The position numbers were made by a program, and so were the translations under genes. Below, one piece after another: positions 6,839 to 13,542 of a DNA stretch of 14,386 nucleotides; within the stretch, counting starts at the first letter, position 1; every line of letters begins with the position of its first letter. Under the pieces are notes generated by a model, which was not told the origin of the DNA, ran no database searches, and saw only the letters and a list, made by a program, of their open reading frames with translations. Origin of the DNA: Deltaproteobacteria bacterium (GTDB taxonomy: Bacteria > Myxococcota_A > UBA796 > UBA2385); assembly GCA_015489145.1 (NCBI GenBank), contig WGAH01000961.1, positions 1 through 14,386 on the forward strand, in the 5' to 3' direction.

Positions 6839-6859
6839 GGGTGGGCTCGAGGCCCACCC
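6839..6859 (-). repeat. Hairpin in the leader of the Trp-rich protein gene
   Basis: GGGTGGGC (6839-6846) pairs with GCCCACCC (6852-6859) around a 5-nt loop. The arms continue imperfectly into CCC and GGG flanks. No U-run follows on either strand, so a Rho-independent terminator for the OmpA-like gene is unlikely. It lies just downstream of a TATATT box and so would sit at the very 5' end of the next mRNA. Confidence 0.45.
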
Positions 6860-6865
6860 GCCGGG

Positions 6866-6871
6866 AATATA
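6866..6871 (-). promoter_or_regulatory. Candidate -10 box for the minus-strand four-gene unit
   Basis: On the minus strand the hexamer reads TATATT, five of six matches to the sigma-70 -10 consensus and rare in DNA this rich in GC. The best upstream -35 candidate, TTATCA, is 19 bp away, a poor fit. It lies in the only gap of more than 40 bp within the long minus-strand gene series, which supports a second promoter here. Confidence 0.45.
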
Positions 6872-6919
6872 CGGGGTCAGCGGCCCGCGGTGATAACCGT
6901 CCGATGACACCTGGACAGT

Positions 6920-7834
6920 TCATTCCGCCGGCGTTTCCGCCCCCTCCGGCCCCGCCGCGGGCGGGTCGAAGGGGCCCGGCTCGACGACGCTCGCACCGTC
7001 CTCCAGGAAGACCAGCTCGATGCGGTTGTTGACGCGGGCGGCCTCGGGGCCGTCGCCCTCCACCAGGGGCCGCGTGCCGGCGTAGGAGGCGGCGCCCATG
7101 CGGGCGGGCACGCCGGCGTCCGCCAGCGCCTCCAGGACGATGCGCGCCTCGGCGAAGCCCCGCTCCCAGTTGGAGTCGAAGTCCGCCGAGTGGTAGGGGC
7201 GGGCGTCGGTGTGGGCGGCCACCAGGATGTCCCGCCCCTCGGTGTCGGCCAGGGCCTCGGCGAGGCGCGCGAGAAGCACCTCGCCGCGAGGGGAGACGGT
7301 CACGCGGTTCTCGTTGAACACCTGCACCGCGGGGATGCGGACGACGGTGCGCCCGTGTTCCCGCAGCACCTCGAGGCGACCCTCCGCCGCGAGGGCGCTC
7401 AGGGCCTCGACGACGGCGAGGTGCCTGCGCGCCCGCTGTTCCCGCTCGTAGACGGCCCGCGAGCGCACGGCCAGGGCTTCCTCGATGTCGTGGACCGCGG
7501 CGTCGACGAGGGGAGGCAGCGCGGCCACGGCGTCCTCCTCGGCGGCCTCGGGGGGCGTCGGCCGCGGGAGCTGCGCCAGGGCGGCGATGCGCTCCCGCGC
7601 CTGGTTCAGCTCGCCGGAGAGCTGCTCGTGGCGTTCCAGCAGCTCGGCGTGCTGGCGGCGAAGGTCGGCGAGGTCCTTCTCCAGCCCGGCGAGGCGCTCC
7701 TCGCGCTCCTCGATCTCCTCGTAGCAGGCGGCGTTCTTGGCGCTCAGCGCCATGCGGGTGGCGTCGAGCTGCACCTGCATCGTCTCGTAGTTGCCCCGGG
7801 AGACGCAGGCGATGAGGGCGATCAGGGCCAGCAT
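6920..7834 (-). CDS. OmpA/MotB-type C-terminal domain lipoprotein with coiled coil
   Basis: The 304-residue product begins with an unusually short lipoprotein-like signal, MLALIALIAC (Cys10). A long heptad-like coiled coil follows at about 36-90 (EEIEEREERLAGLEKDLADL and onward), then a Pro/Glu/Ala linker, a second helical stretch (106-158) and an OmpA-like peptidoglycan-binding domain at about 163-276. Family marks are 'VFNENRVTVSPRG', 'ILVAAHTDARP' (203-213), 'ERGFAEARIVLEAL' and 'NNRIELVF' (269-276). The last is NN where OmpA usually has NRR, closer to MotB-type sequences. The likely role is to tether the envelope to peptidoglycan. Start: ATG 7834 with SD GAGGAGG 7-8 nt upstream; no in-frame alternative gives a longer signal. 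It begins 16 bp after the end of the barrel gene, so it is probably co-transcribed. Confidence 0.88.
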   Translation of the reverse strand: MLALIALIACVSRGNYETMQVQLDATRMALSAKNAACYEEIEEREERLAGLEKDLADLRRQHAELLERHEQLSGELNQARERIAALAQLPRPTPPEAAEEDAVAALPPLVDAAVHDIEEALAVRSRAVYEREQRARRHLAVVEALSALAAEGRLEVLREHGRTVVRIPAVQVFNENRVTVSPRGEVLLARLAEALADTEGRDILVAAHTDARPYHSADFDSNWERGFAEARIVLEALADAGVPARMGAASYAGTRPLVEGDGPEAARVNNRIELVFLEDGASVVEPGPFDPPAAGPEGAETPAE

Positions 7835-7850
7835 GGCACGCCTCCTCGCA

Positions 7851-9485
7851 TCAGAGCACCGACCAGGCGGCGCGCAGCAGCAGGCTCTGCTCCACCTGCG
7901 GCCTGTCGATGACCTGGGGCTCGATGTCGATGTTGAGGTAGTAGTTGAGCGACAGGTTCCGCGTCAGCCGCAGCGACAGGGTGTTGCGCCAGTTCACCGA
8001 CCACGGCGGGTAGGGGATGCCCAGCGTCCCGGTGCGCGACCACGGCTGCGAAAACGACGAGAAGTCGGCGAACAGCTCCACGTCGGTCGCGTAGATCAGC
8101 CGCCCGGGCAGGCGCAGGCCGGCGATGACCGTCGCCTCGATGCCCTGCTGGTAGAAGCTGTCCACGGCGGTGTATTCCAGGGCCGAGGTGCTGGAACGGT
8201 CGTCGAGGACCAGGGCGCCGTCGTAGACGTTCTGGCGCATCCCGAAGCCCAGGCGCAGGTTGAAGGCCGTCGTCGTGCGCTTCTGCCGGAAGGTGTGGTT
8301 GACGCCGATGCCCTCGCGCGCCAGGGTGGGACGCCAGGCATCGGCCAGCCGGAAGGTGTCGTTGGCCGGAAGCTGGGTGGTCTCGATGACGTCGCCGTCG
8401 GCCGACCGGGTGATGATCGTCGTGTCCTCGGTGACCAGGACCTCGGTGGGGAAGGCCTGGGTCTCGGCGCTGGCGCGGAAGTAGGGCCCGGTGGTCCCGC
8501 GCAGGTCGATGGTGTGGAGCACGTCGGCCCGCAGGCGGTCGGTGCCCTTCACGACGGGCAGCGGGGTGCCGTCCTGGGGGCGGATTTGCGACACCCCCTC
8601 CTCGGCCTGGAGGAGCACGGTGAAGTGGTGGCGCTCGTGGATGAGGCCGAACTGGCCGTCGAGGTAGGCCGAGCCGTCGTACTGGGTCTGGTTGAAGGCG
8701 CCGACCACGTTCTGGTTGCGGACCATCGAGCCGTCGAAGCCGACGTCGAGGGAGCGGAACCAGCGCTTGAAGCGCCGCTCGGCCCCGCTGGCGAACTCGT
8801 CGGGCAGGAGCACGCCGGCGCCGAGGAAATCGCCGGTGTCCTCGTCCATGACGAGGCGGTAGCGCACGAAGCCGCCCTCGGGGACGACGACCGTCGCGAA
8901 GTCGGTGGTGGCCCGGTAGTTCTGCCCGGGCCGCACCACCCGGTACAGCCCCGGCGCCAGCAGCCAGGTCGGCAGGATCTCGCCCTGGAGGGTGTCGGCG
9001 CCGAAGCCGGTGCCCACCGGCTCGCGGGTGTCGGCGCGGATCAGCTCGTAGGCGCCCCGGTGGGGGATGCGGTGCACGTCGGTCACCTCGACCTGCAGCG
9101 CCCCCCAGCGCACCGGCACCAGCGTCGTCTCGCCCTCGCGCACCTCGATGGCGATGCCCACGCCGTCGGCGGGGGAGCCCGGCGAGACGATGACGGTGTA
9201 GGTGCCGGGGTCGACCAGGAATCGTTCGCCGACGGGCACGCTGATCATCGTGTCCTCGGCGACGAGCAGCGCCGGGGGCTCGTGCTCGGCCCCGGTGATC
9301 GTCGGGACGAACACGGCGCCCTTGCCGATGGGGATGACGGTCTGGTCGGCGGCGAGCTGCTGTTCGGGGGGCGGCATCGTCCAGGCGTAGAGGGGACCGG
9401 GGTCGTCGTCGCCGGCGCGGGCGGGCCGCATCCCGACGAGGACGCCGGCGGCGAGGAGCGCGAGGAGCTTCAGTAGACGGGGCAT
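7851..9485 (-). CDS. Predicted outer-membrane beta-barrel protein with N-terminal beta domains
   Basis: From the ATG at 9485 the product is 544 residues, with a signal peptide ending near 24 (MPRLLKLLALLAAGVLVGMRPARA). The N-terminal half appears to hold two similar beta modules, one around 85-135 (FLVDPGTYTVIVSPG ... GETTLVPVRW) and one around 172-225 (WLLAPGLYRVVRPGQ ... GGFVRYRLVMDEDTG), a pattern reminiscent of PEGA-like surface domains. From about 240 to the end there are alternating amphipathic strands rich in Tyr/Phe/Arg ('SLDVGFDGSMVRN', 'HHFTVLLQAEEG', 'AFNLRLGFGMRQN', 'NTLSLRLTRNLSLNYYLNID'), ending 'SLLLRAAWSVL', consistent with an outer-membrane barrel. The family is not recognised. 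SD AAGGAGGG precedes the ATG by about 9-10 nt. The gene overlaps the START-like gene by 16 bp and is followed 16 bp later by the OmpA-like gene; the three may form a complex. Confidence 0.8.
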   Translation of the reverse strand: MPRLLKLLALLAAGVLVGMRPARAGDDDPGPLYAWTMPPPEQQLAADQTVIPIGKGAVFVPTITGAEHEPPALLVAEDTMISVPVGERFLVDPGTYTVIVSPGSPADGVGIAIEVREGETTLVPVRWGALQVEVTDVHRIPHRGAYELIRADTREPVGTGFGADTLQGEILPTWLLAPGLYRVVRPGQNYRATTDFATVVVPEGGFVRYRLVMDEDTGDFLGAGVLLPDEFASGAERRFKRWFRSLDVGFDGSMVRNQNVVGAFNQTQYDGSAYLDGQFGLIHERHHFTVLLQAEEGVSQIRPQDGTPLPVVKGTDRLRADVLHTIDLRGTTGPYFRASAETQAFPTEVLVTEDTTIITRSADGDVIETTQLPANDTFRLADAWRPTLAREGIGVNHTFRQKRTTTAFNLRLGFGMRQNVYDGALVLDDRSSTSALEYTAVDSFYQQGIEATVIAGLRLPGRLIYATDVELFADFSSFSQPWSRTGTLGIPYPPWSVNWRNTLSLRLTRNLSLNYYLNIDIEPQVIDRPQVEQSLLLRAAWSVL

Positions 9486-10216
9486 ACCGGGTGGCCCTCC
9501 TTGGCGAAGCGGACCATGGCCTGCACGGTGTCGCGCACGCCCCGCTCCGCCAGCCGGGACGTGAGGCTGCTCGGCACTCCCGGTCCCGGGTCGGTGTTGC
9601 TGTAGTACTCGACGTAGGTGTGGTAGGGGTCGAGCGCCACCAGGAACCAGCCGCCGCGGGTGGAGCCGATGGGGACGGCGTCCTCGATGATGCGGCGGGC
9701 GGCCGGGCTGGTGACCTCGCTCGGGTCGGTGGAGCTGCGCCAGAACAGCTCGCGGACGGCCCCGCCGCTGGCGCGCTCGAGCTTCGCGTTCTGGTAGAGG
9801 ATGCCGATCCACCAGCGGTCGTCGACGAAGGGCAGCGGCAGGTACTGGAAGACGTGCCGGTTCGAGCGGCACGGGCTGCCGGACAGCAGCTCGGAGTAGG
9901 CGACCGCGGTGTAGCCGGGGTGGCGGGTCTCGTCGTTGAGGCCGGCCCAGAAGCGGCCGATGGGCAGGTCGACGATGGCGGCGGCCCAGGCCTTGCGGCC
10001 GACCATGCCCGTGACGATGCTGCCCTGCGCCACCCGGCGGAGGTCGGCGGCCGAGGGGCGCGGGGCGTCGCGCTCCACGCGCAGGGCGCGCAGCGACTCC
10101 ACCTCGGCCAGCCGCGCCTGGAGGGCGGAGAGATCCGTCGCCCACGCCGTCCCGCTTCGGAGCCAGCCCCCGATCAGGCCCAGGAGCGCGGCCACGGCCA
10201 GCCACCGGGTTCGCAT
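9470..10216 (-). CDS. Exported START/SRPBCC-like protein
   Basis: The 248-residue product has a signal peptide (MRTRWLAVAALLGLIGGWLR onward, likely cleaved near residues 24-26, A-W-A) and a short helical segment (29-45). A domain at about 65-240 reads like the START/SRPBCC lipid-binding fold. Typical features are 'IVDLPIGRFWAGLNDETRHPGY' near 81-102, 'FQYLPLPFVDDRWWIGIL' near 123-140 and the C-terminal 'GWFLVALDPYHTYVEYYSNTDPG' stretch with the long final helix (RGVRDTVQAMVRFAKE). Such proteins bind hydrophobic ligands, so with a signal peptide it could carry lipids in the periplasm; the ligand is unknown. The open frame continues far upstream on this strand, but only the ATG at 10216 gives a signal peptide. 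There is no SD at this ATG. A promoter-like pair just upstream would give a near-leaderless mRNA. Confidence 0.8.
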   Translation of the reverse strand: MRTRWLAVAALLGLIGGWLRSGTAWATDLSALQARLAEVESLRALRVERDAPRPSAADLRRVAQGSIVTGMVGRKAWAAAIVDLPIGRFWAGLNDETRHPGYTAVAYSELLSGSPCRSNRHVFQYLPLPFVDDRWWIGILYQNAKLERASGGAVRELFWRSSTDPSEVTSPAARRIIEDAVPIGSTRGGWFLVALDPYHTYVEYYSNTDPGPGVPSSLTSRLAERGVRDTVQAMVRFAKEGHPVCPVY

Positions 10217-10224
10217 GCGCGCGC

Positions 10225-10252
10225 AGTCTACCAGCCCCGAGGGAGGTGTCGA
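10225..10252 (-). promoter_or_regulatory. Candidate promoter for the START-like gene, predicting a near-leaderless mRNA
   Basis: On the minus strand, TCGACA (10252-10247; five of six to TTGACA) is followed by 16 bp and then TAGACT (10230-10225; four of six to TATAAT). A start of transcription 6-8 nt downstream would fall within a few bases of the ATG at 10216. The absence of an SD there agrees with leaderless translation. Confidence 0.5.
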
Positions 10253-10273
10253 GCCCGGGCGGGGCTCCCGGGC
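10253..10273. repeat. Hairpin beside the START-like gene promoter
   Basis: GCCCGGG (10253-10259) and CCCGGGC (10267-10273) form a perfect 7-bp stem with a 7-nt loop. It lies directly upstream of the -35-like hexamer on the minus strand, so it could be a regulator site, or it could be a chance GC palindrome. Confidence 0.3.
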
Positions 10274-10468
10274 CCTCCCAGGACCCCGGAGGCGCCGCGT
10301 CGCGTCCCCGCCGGCCCGGGGATCGCCGATCCGATATCGCCGAGAGGGGTCGCGATTGTTCGGCGGGTGTCCAGACGTGTCGGAAGGTGGTCCCGCCGAC
10401 TCCGGATCTTGCCGTCGTGGCCGTGCTGGACGGGTGATACGGTGACTGCTCACCTGGACGAAACCGGC

Positions 10469-11587
10469 ATGACCCGACCTGGCAACCCCGACCCGGACAC
10501 GGTGCTCTACGTCGACGACGAAGGGCCGAACCGCCTCATCGTCGAGGCCCTCCTGGCCGGCCGGGTGCCCCTGGTCTCGGTGGCCTCGGCCGAGGAGGCG
10601 CTGGCCTGGCTCGACGCGCACCCGGCGGCGGTCCTGGTGACCGACCACCGCATGCCCGGCATGTCCGGGGTGGAGCTGTGCGAGGTGGTGCGCGAGCGGC
10701 ACCCGCTGGTGGTCCGCATCCTGGTGACCGCCTTTTCGGACCACGACACGGTGGTGGCGGCGGTGAACCGGGGCGGCGTGGACGCCTACCTGCCGAAGCC
10801 CTGGGAGCCGGCGAAATTCGTCGAGGCCATCGAGCGGGCGGTGGTTCGGGCCCGGCGGCAGCGCGAGGCCGCCGAGCTGCGGGCCATCGTCCGCGAGAGC
10901 GAGCAGGAGGTGCAGCGCTCGCTGGTTCGCGGCATGGTCATGCCCGGCGTGGAGTGGGCGGTCTCCAAGCTCCGCGACGTGCGGCGGCGCCTGGTCGCCG
11001 CGGCCCACGACCCCGAAACCGTCGAGGAGATCGCGGGCTTCATCGGGGTGGTGGCCGACGGCCTCGAGCGCGAGGTGCAGGTCGGCGGCGCCCCGCCCAG
11101 GCGGCCGGCGGAACCGGTGTCCCTGGCGGACGTGTGCGCGGTGCTCGAACCGATGCTCCTCGCCGACCTCTGCGGCGTCGCCCGGCTGGAGGTGGACTGC
11201 CCCGCCGAGGTGGAGGTCCTCGCCGACCGCGTCGCCCTGGCCGCCATCGTGATGAACCTCGTCCAGAACGCCGGCGTGGTGATCCGCACCGGGCAGGGCC
11301 GGCGCGGGGTGGTGCGGGTGGCGGCCGAGGCGCGCGGCCTGCGGGTGTGGCTGCGGGTGGTCGACACGGCGCCGCCGCCCCCGCCGTCGCTGGTGGCGCG
11401 CATCTTCGAGCCCCACGTCGGCGGCATCGGCCCCGGCGTGGCCCGGGAGATCGCCGAGCGCGCGGGCTGGCCGCTGAGCTTCGAGCCGGGCGAGGCGGGC
11501 AACGCCTTCGTCCTCGAGCTCCCGCGGGCGCCGGCCCGGTCGGAGGCCGCTCAAGCCCGCGACTCCAGCGCGGCCCACCGCTCGTAG
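10469..11587 (+). CDS. Response-regulator receiver fused to degenerate histidine-kinase-like module
   Basis: From the ATG at 10469 the product is 372 residues; an in-frame GTG at 10442 would add nine. Residues 11-125 form an intact receiver: acidic D16/D17, phospho-acceptor D59 in 'VTDHRMPGMSG', T87 and K110 in 'YLPKPW'. After a helical linker (125-150) comes a region placed like a DHp domain (151-200), but the expected H-E/D-x-x-N/T-P box reads 'RGMVMPGVEWA' with no histidine. A HATPase-like part follows (215-352): the N box is good ('IVMNLVQNAG', N263/N267), but the G1 box DxGxG is replaced by 'DTAPPPPPS' (299-307) and the G2 region is only 'GGIGPG'. I infer that it cannot autophosphorylate and may signal by phospho-dependent binding. 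No clear SD or promoter is seen. It is transcribed divergently from the START-like gene and overlaps the ABC-F gene's 3' end by 37 bp. Confidence 0.85.
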   Translation: MTRPGNPDPDTVLYVDDEGPNRLIVEALLAGRVPLVSVASAEEALAWLDAHPAAVLVTDHRMPGMSGVELCEVVRERHPLVVRILVTAFSDHDTVVAAVNRGGVDAYLPKPWEPAKFVEAIERAVVRARRQREAAELRAIVRESEQEVQRSLVRGMVMPGVEWAVSKLRDVRRRLVAAAHDPETVEEIAGFIGVVADGLEREVQVGGAPPRRPAEPVSLADVCAVLEPMLLADLCGVARLEVDCPAEVEVLADRVALAAIVMNLVQNAGVVIRTGQGRRGVVRVAAEARGLRVWLRVVDTAPPPPPSLVARIFEPHVGGIGPGVAREIAERAGWPLSFEPGEAGNAFVLELPRAPARSEAAQARDSSAAHRS

Positions 11588-13452
11588 AGGGCCTCCACCT
11601 CGGCCTGCACCGCCGAGAGGCGATCCCGGATGCCGGCGACCTCCTCGCCGCGCTCCCGGTAGGTGGCCGGGTCGGCGAGGGTGGCGGCGAGGGCCTCGGC
11701 CTCGGCCTCGAGCGCCTCGATGCGCCCGGGCAGGGCGGCCAGCTCCCGCTGCTCCCGGTAGCCGAGGCGGTCCCGGCGCCGGGGCGCCGCGCGGGCCTCC
11801 TTGCGGGGAGGCCGGGCCTCCTTTCGGGGCGGGCGCGCCTCCTCCCGGGCGGCGGCGAGGACCTGCGCCCGCGAGGCGGCCCGCAGGGGCGGCGGGGTTT
11901 CCCCGAAGGCGAGCACGCCGGTGCAGGTGCGGTCGAGGAAGGCCCGGTCGTGGGTGACCACCACCGCGGCGCCGTCGAAGGCGAGCAGGGCCTCCTCGAG
12001 CACCCGCAGGGTGGCGAGGTCGAGGTCGTTGGTCGGCTCGTCGAGGAGCAGCACGCCGGCCCCCTGCAGCAGCAGCCGCGCCAGCAGCAGGCGGGCGCGC
12101 TCGCCGCCGGACAGGGTGCTCACCGGCTGGTCGAGGGACTCGCGCGGGAACAGGAAGCGGTCGAGGAAGGAGGCGACGTGGATCGCCCGGCTCTCGCGGC
12201 CCCCGGCGCCGCGCTGCCAGCCGGCCCCGGGCCGCCCGCCGACGAAGACGTGGCTGTTGCCGCCGCCCGCCGCCTCGAACACCGTCCAGTCCGAGCCGTC
12301 CGGCGCCTCCAGGCCGCTGCGGGCCTGGTCGAACAGGGCGACCTTCACCCGGGGGGCGCGCTGCACCGTGCCGGCGTCGGGGGCGAGCCGGCCGGCGAGG
12401 ATCGCCAGCAGCGTGGACTTGCCCGAGCCGTTGGGTCCCATGACTCCCAGGCGCTCGCCGGCGGACAGGGGCAGGTCGAGGCCGCCGATCAGCTCGCGCC
12501 CGCCCCAGGCCTTGCGGAGGCCCCGGCCCTCGAGGAGCACGCCGCGGCGCGTGCCCGTGCGGAGGTCCAGCTCGAAACCCCGCTCGACGCGCAGCCCTTC
12601 GCGCTCCCGCAGGGCCGCGAGGCGGTCGAGGCGCGCCTTCTGGCGGGTGGTGCGCGCGGCGGGGGAGCGGGCGGCCCAGGCCGCCTCGCGGGCGAGGATG
12701 CGGAGGCGGCGTTCCTCGGCGCGCTGGCGGCTCGCCTGCCGCTCGGCCCGGGCGACGAGGTAGTCGCCGTAGCTGCCGGGGTAGCGCACCGTGCGGCCGT
12801 CCTCGACCTCGACGATGGCCGTGGCGACCTTTTCGAGGAGGTAGCGGTCGTGGGTGACCAGCACCAGCGCCCCGCGGTAGCGCCCGAGCCAGCCCTCCAG
12901 CCACTCGACGGCGTCGGGGGCGAGGTGGTTGGTGGGCTCGTCGAGGAGCAGCACGTCGGGCTGGTCGAGGAGCGCCAGGGCCAGGGCCACCCGCCGACGC
13001 TCGCCGCCGGAGAGCTTCGCCACCCGCGCCTCGGGGGGCGGGGCCCCGAGGCGGTCCAGCATGGCGGCCACCCGGTGCTCCACCCTCCAGCCCACCGCCT
13101 CGATGCGGTCGTGCAGCCGGCCGGCCTCGGCCTCGTCGCCCCGGGCGACCGCCGCCTCCCAGGCGTCGAGGAGGGCCCGGTGCCAGGCGACGGCCCCGGC
13201 GGCGGCGTCGGCGACCGTCTCGCCCGCCAGCCGCGGTTCCTGGGGGAGCCAGCCCAGCCGCCCGCTCACCTCGACGCGGCCGTGGTCCGGGGCGAGGTCG
13301 CCGGTGATCACGCGCATGAGCGTGGACTTGCCCGAGCCGTTGGGGCCGACCAGGCCCACCTTGTCGTCGGCGCGCACCACCAGCTCGCAGCCGCGCAGCA
13401 CGCGGCGGTTGCCGAAGGCGACCTCGATGTCCCGGGCGACGAGCCGGCTCAT
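11551..13452 (-). CDS. uup: ABC-F family ATPase, Uup-like
   Basis: The 633-residue soluble protein has two nucleotide-binding domains and no membrane helices. NBD1 has Walker A GPNGSGKST (36-44), signature LSGGE (147-151), Walker B with 'DEPTNHLAPD' and H-loop 'VTHDR'. NBD2 has Walker A at 339-347, signature LSGGE (447-451), 'DEPTNDLD' and 'VTHDR'. Both sites look catalytically intact. Between them lies the basic helical linker of ABC-F proteins (about 225-300). 'VASFLDRFLFPRE' before the second signature and the C-terminal coiled coil (about 565-633) point to the Uup branch, which binds nucleic acid or ribosomes rather than transporting. Before the coil there is a basic tandem repeat, EARPPRK twice. 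Residues about 394-424 (Gly/Arg-rich) look like an insertion before the second signature. The ATG at 13452 has only a weak SD. The 3' end overlaps the regulator gene tail to tail. Confidence 0.9.
   Translation of the reverse strand: MSRLVARDIEVAFGNRRVLRGCELVVRADDKVGLVGPNGSGKSTLMRVITGDLAPDHGRVEVSGRLGWLPQEPRLAGETVADAAAGAVAWHRALLDAWEAAVARGDEAEAGRLHDRIEAVGWRVEHRVAAMLDRLGAPPPEARVAKLSGGERRRVALALALLDQPDVLLLDEPTNHLAPDAVEWLEGWLGRYRGALVLVTHDRYLLEKVATAIVEVEDGRTVRYPGSYGDYLVARAERQASRQRAEERRLRILAREAAWAARSPAARTTRQKARLDRLAALREREGLRVERGFELDLRTGTRRGVLLEGRGLRKAWGGRELIGGLDLPLSAGERLGVMGPNGSGKSTLLAILAGRLAPDAGTVQRAPRVKVALFDQARSGLEAPDGSDWTVFEAAGGGNSHVFVGGRPGAGWQRGAGGRESRAIHVASFLDRFLFPRESLDQPVSTLSGGERARLLLARLLLQGAGVLLLDEPTNDLDLATLRVLEEALLAFDGAAVVVTHDRAFLDRTCTGVLAFGETPPPLRAASRAQVLAAAREEARPPRKEARPPRKEARAAPRRRDRLGYREQRELAALPGRIEALEAEAEALAATLADPATYRERGEEVAGIRDRLSAVQAEVEALYERWAALESRA
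11794..11836 (-). repeat. Imperfect 21-bp tandem repeat with hairpin in the ABC-F gene
   Basis: Two 21-bp units (11795-11815 and 11816-11836) encode the basic heptad ARPPRKE twice on the minus strand. Within the first, GGCCTCC (11794-11800) and GGAGGCC (11807-11813) form a perfect 7-bp stem. The units differ at several positions, so this is an old duplication or convergent low-complexity sequence. Confidence 0.45.
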
Positions 13453-13478
13453 GGCGCGGGCCTAACCGGGTGGCGCCG

Positions 13479-13492
13479 CCCGCCCGGGCGGG
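13479..13492. repeat. 14-bp perfect palindrome between divergent genes
   Basis: CCCGCCCGGGCGGG lies in the 90-bp gap between the ABC-F gene (start 13452, minus) and the DUF4105 gene (start 13543, plus). It could be a shared operator, but it is pure GC in GC-rich DNA. I see no clear -10/-35 pair for either gene in this gap. Confidence 0.3.
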
Positions 13493-13542
13493 AGCCGGGG
13501 CGGGCCGCTGCGCCGGGCTTCCCCCCGGGCTACGGGCGGCCC

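Larger units (their letters stand above)
10217..10468. other. 252-bp divergent intergenic region
   Basis: This is the longest gene-free stretch, between the minus-strand START-like gene and the plus-strand receiver gene. It holds the promoter-like pair at 10225-10252, a GC hairpin at 10253-10273 and an 8-bp direct repeat ATCGCCGA at 10322-10329 and 10336-10343. The second copy overlaps the palindrome CGATATCG (10332-10339), and this could be an operator. A convincing promoter for the plus-strand gene is not visible. I see no small gene or RNA gene in it. Confidence 0.5.

Noticed and set aside
7791..9476. 561-codon plus-strand open frame over the barrel gene
   Set aside because: Antisense shadow with Gly/Val/Asp/His bias; the minus strand has a signal peptide, SD and barrel-like strands.
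10400..10450. Promoter for the receiver gene (TTGCCG with TGATAC)
   Set aside because: The spacing is about 20 bp and the -10 match is poor; not better than chance.
10220..12904. Long minus-strand extension upstream of the START-like gene
   Set aside because: It continues antisense through the receiver gene and out of frame through the ABC-F gene, with compositionally biased translation. The signal peptide at 10216 marks the true start.
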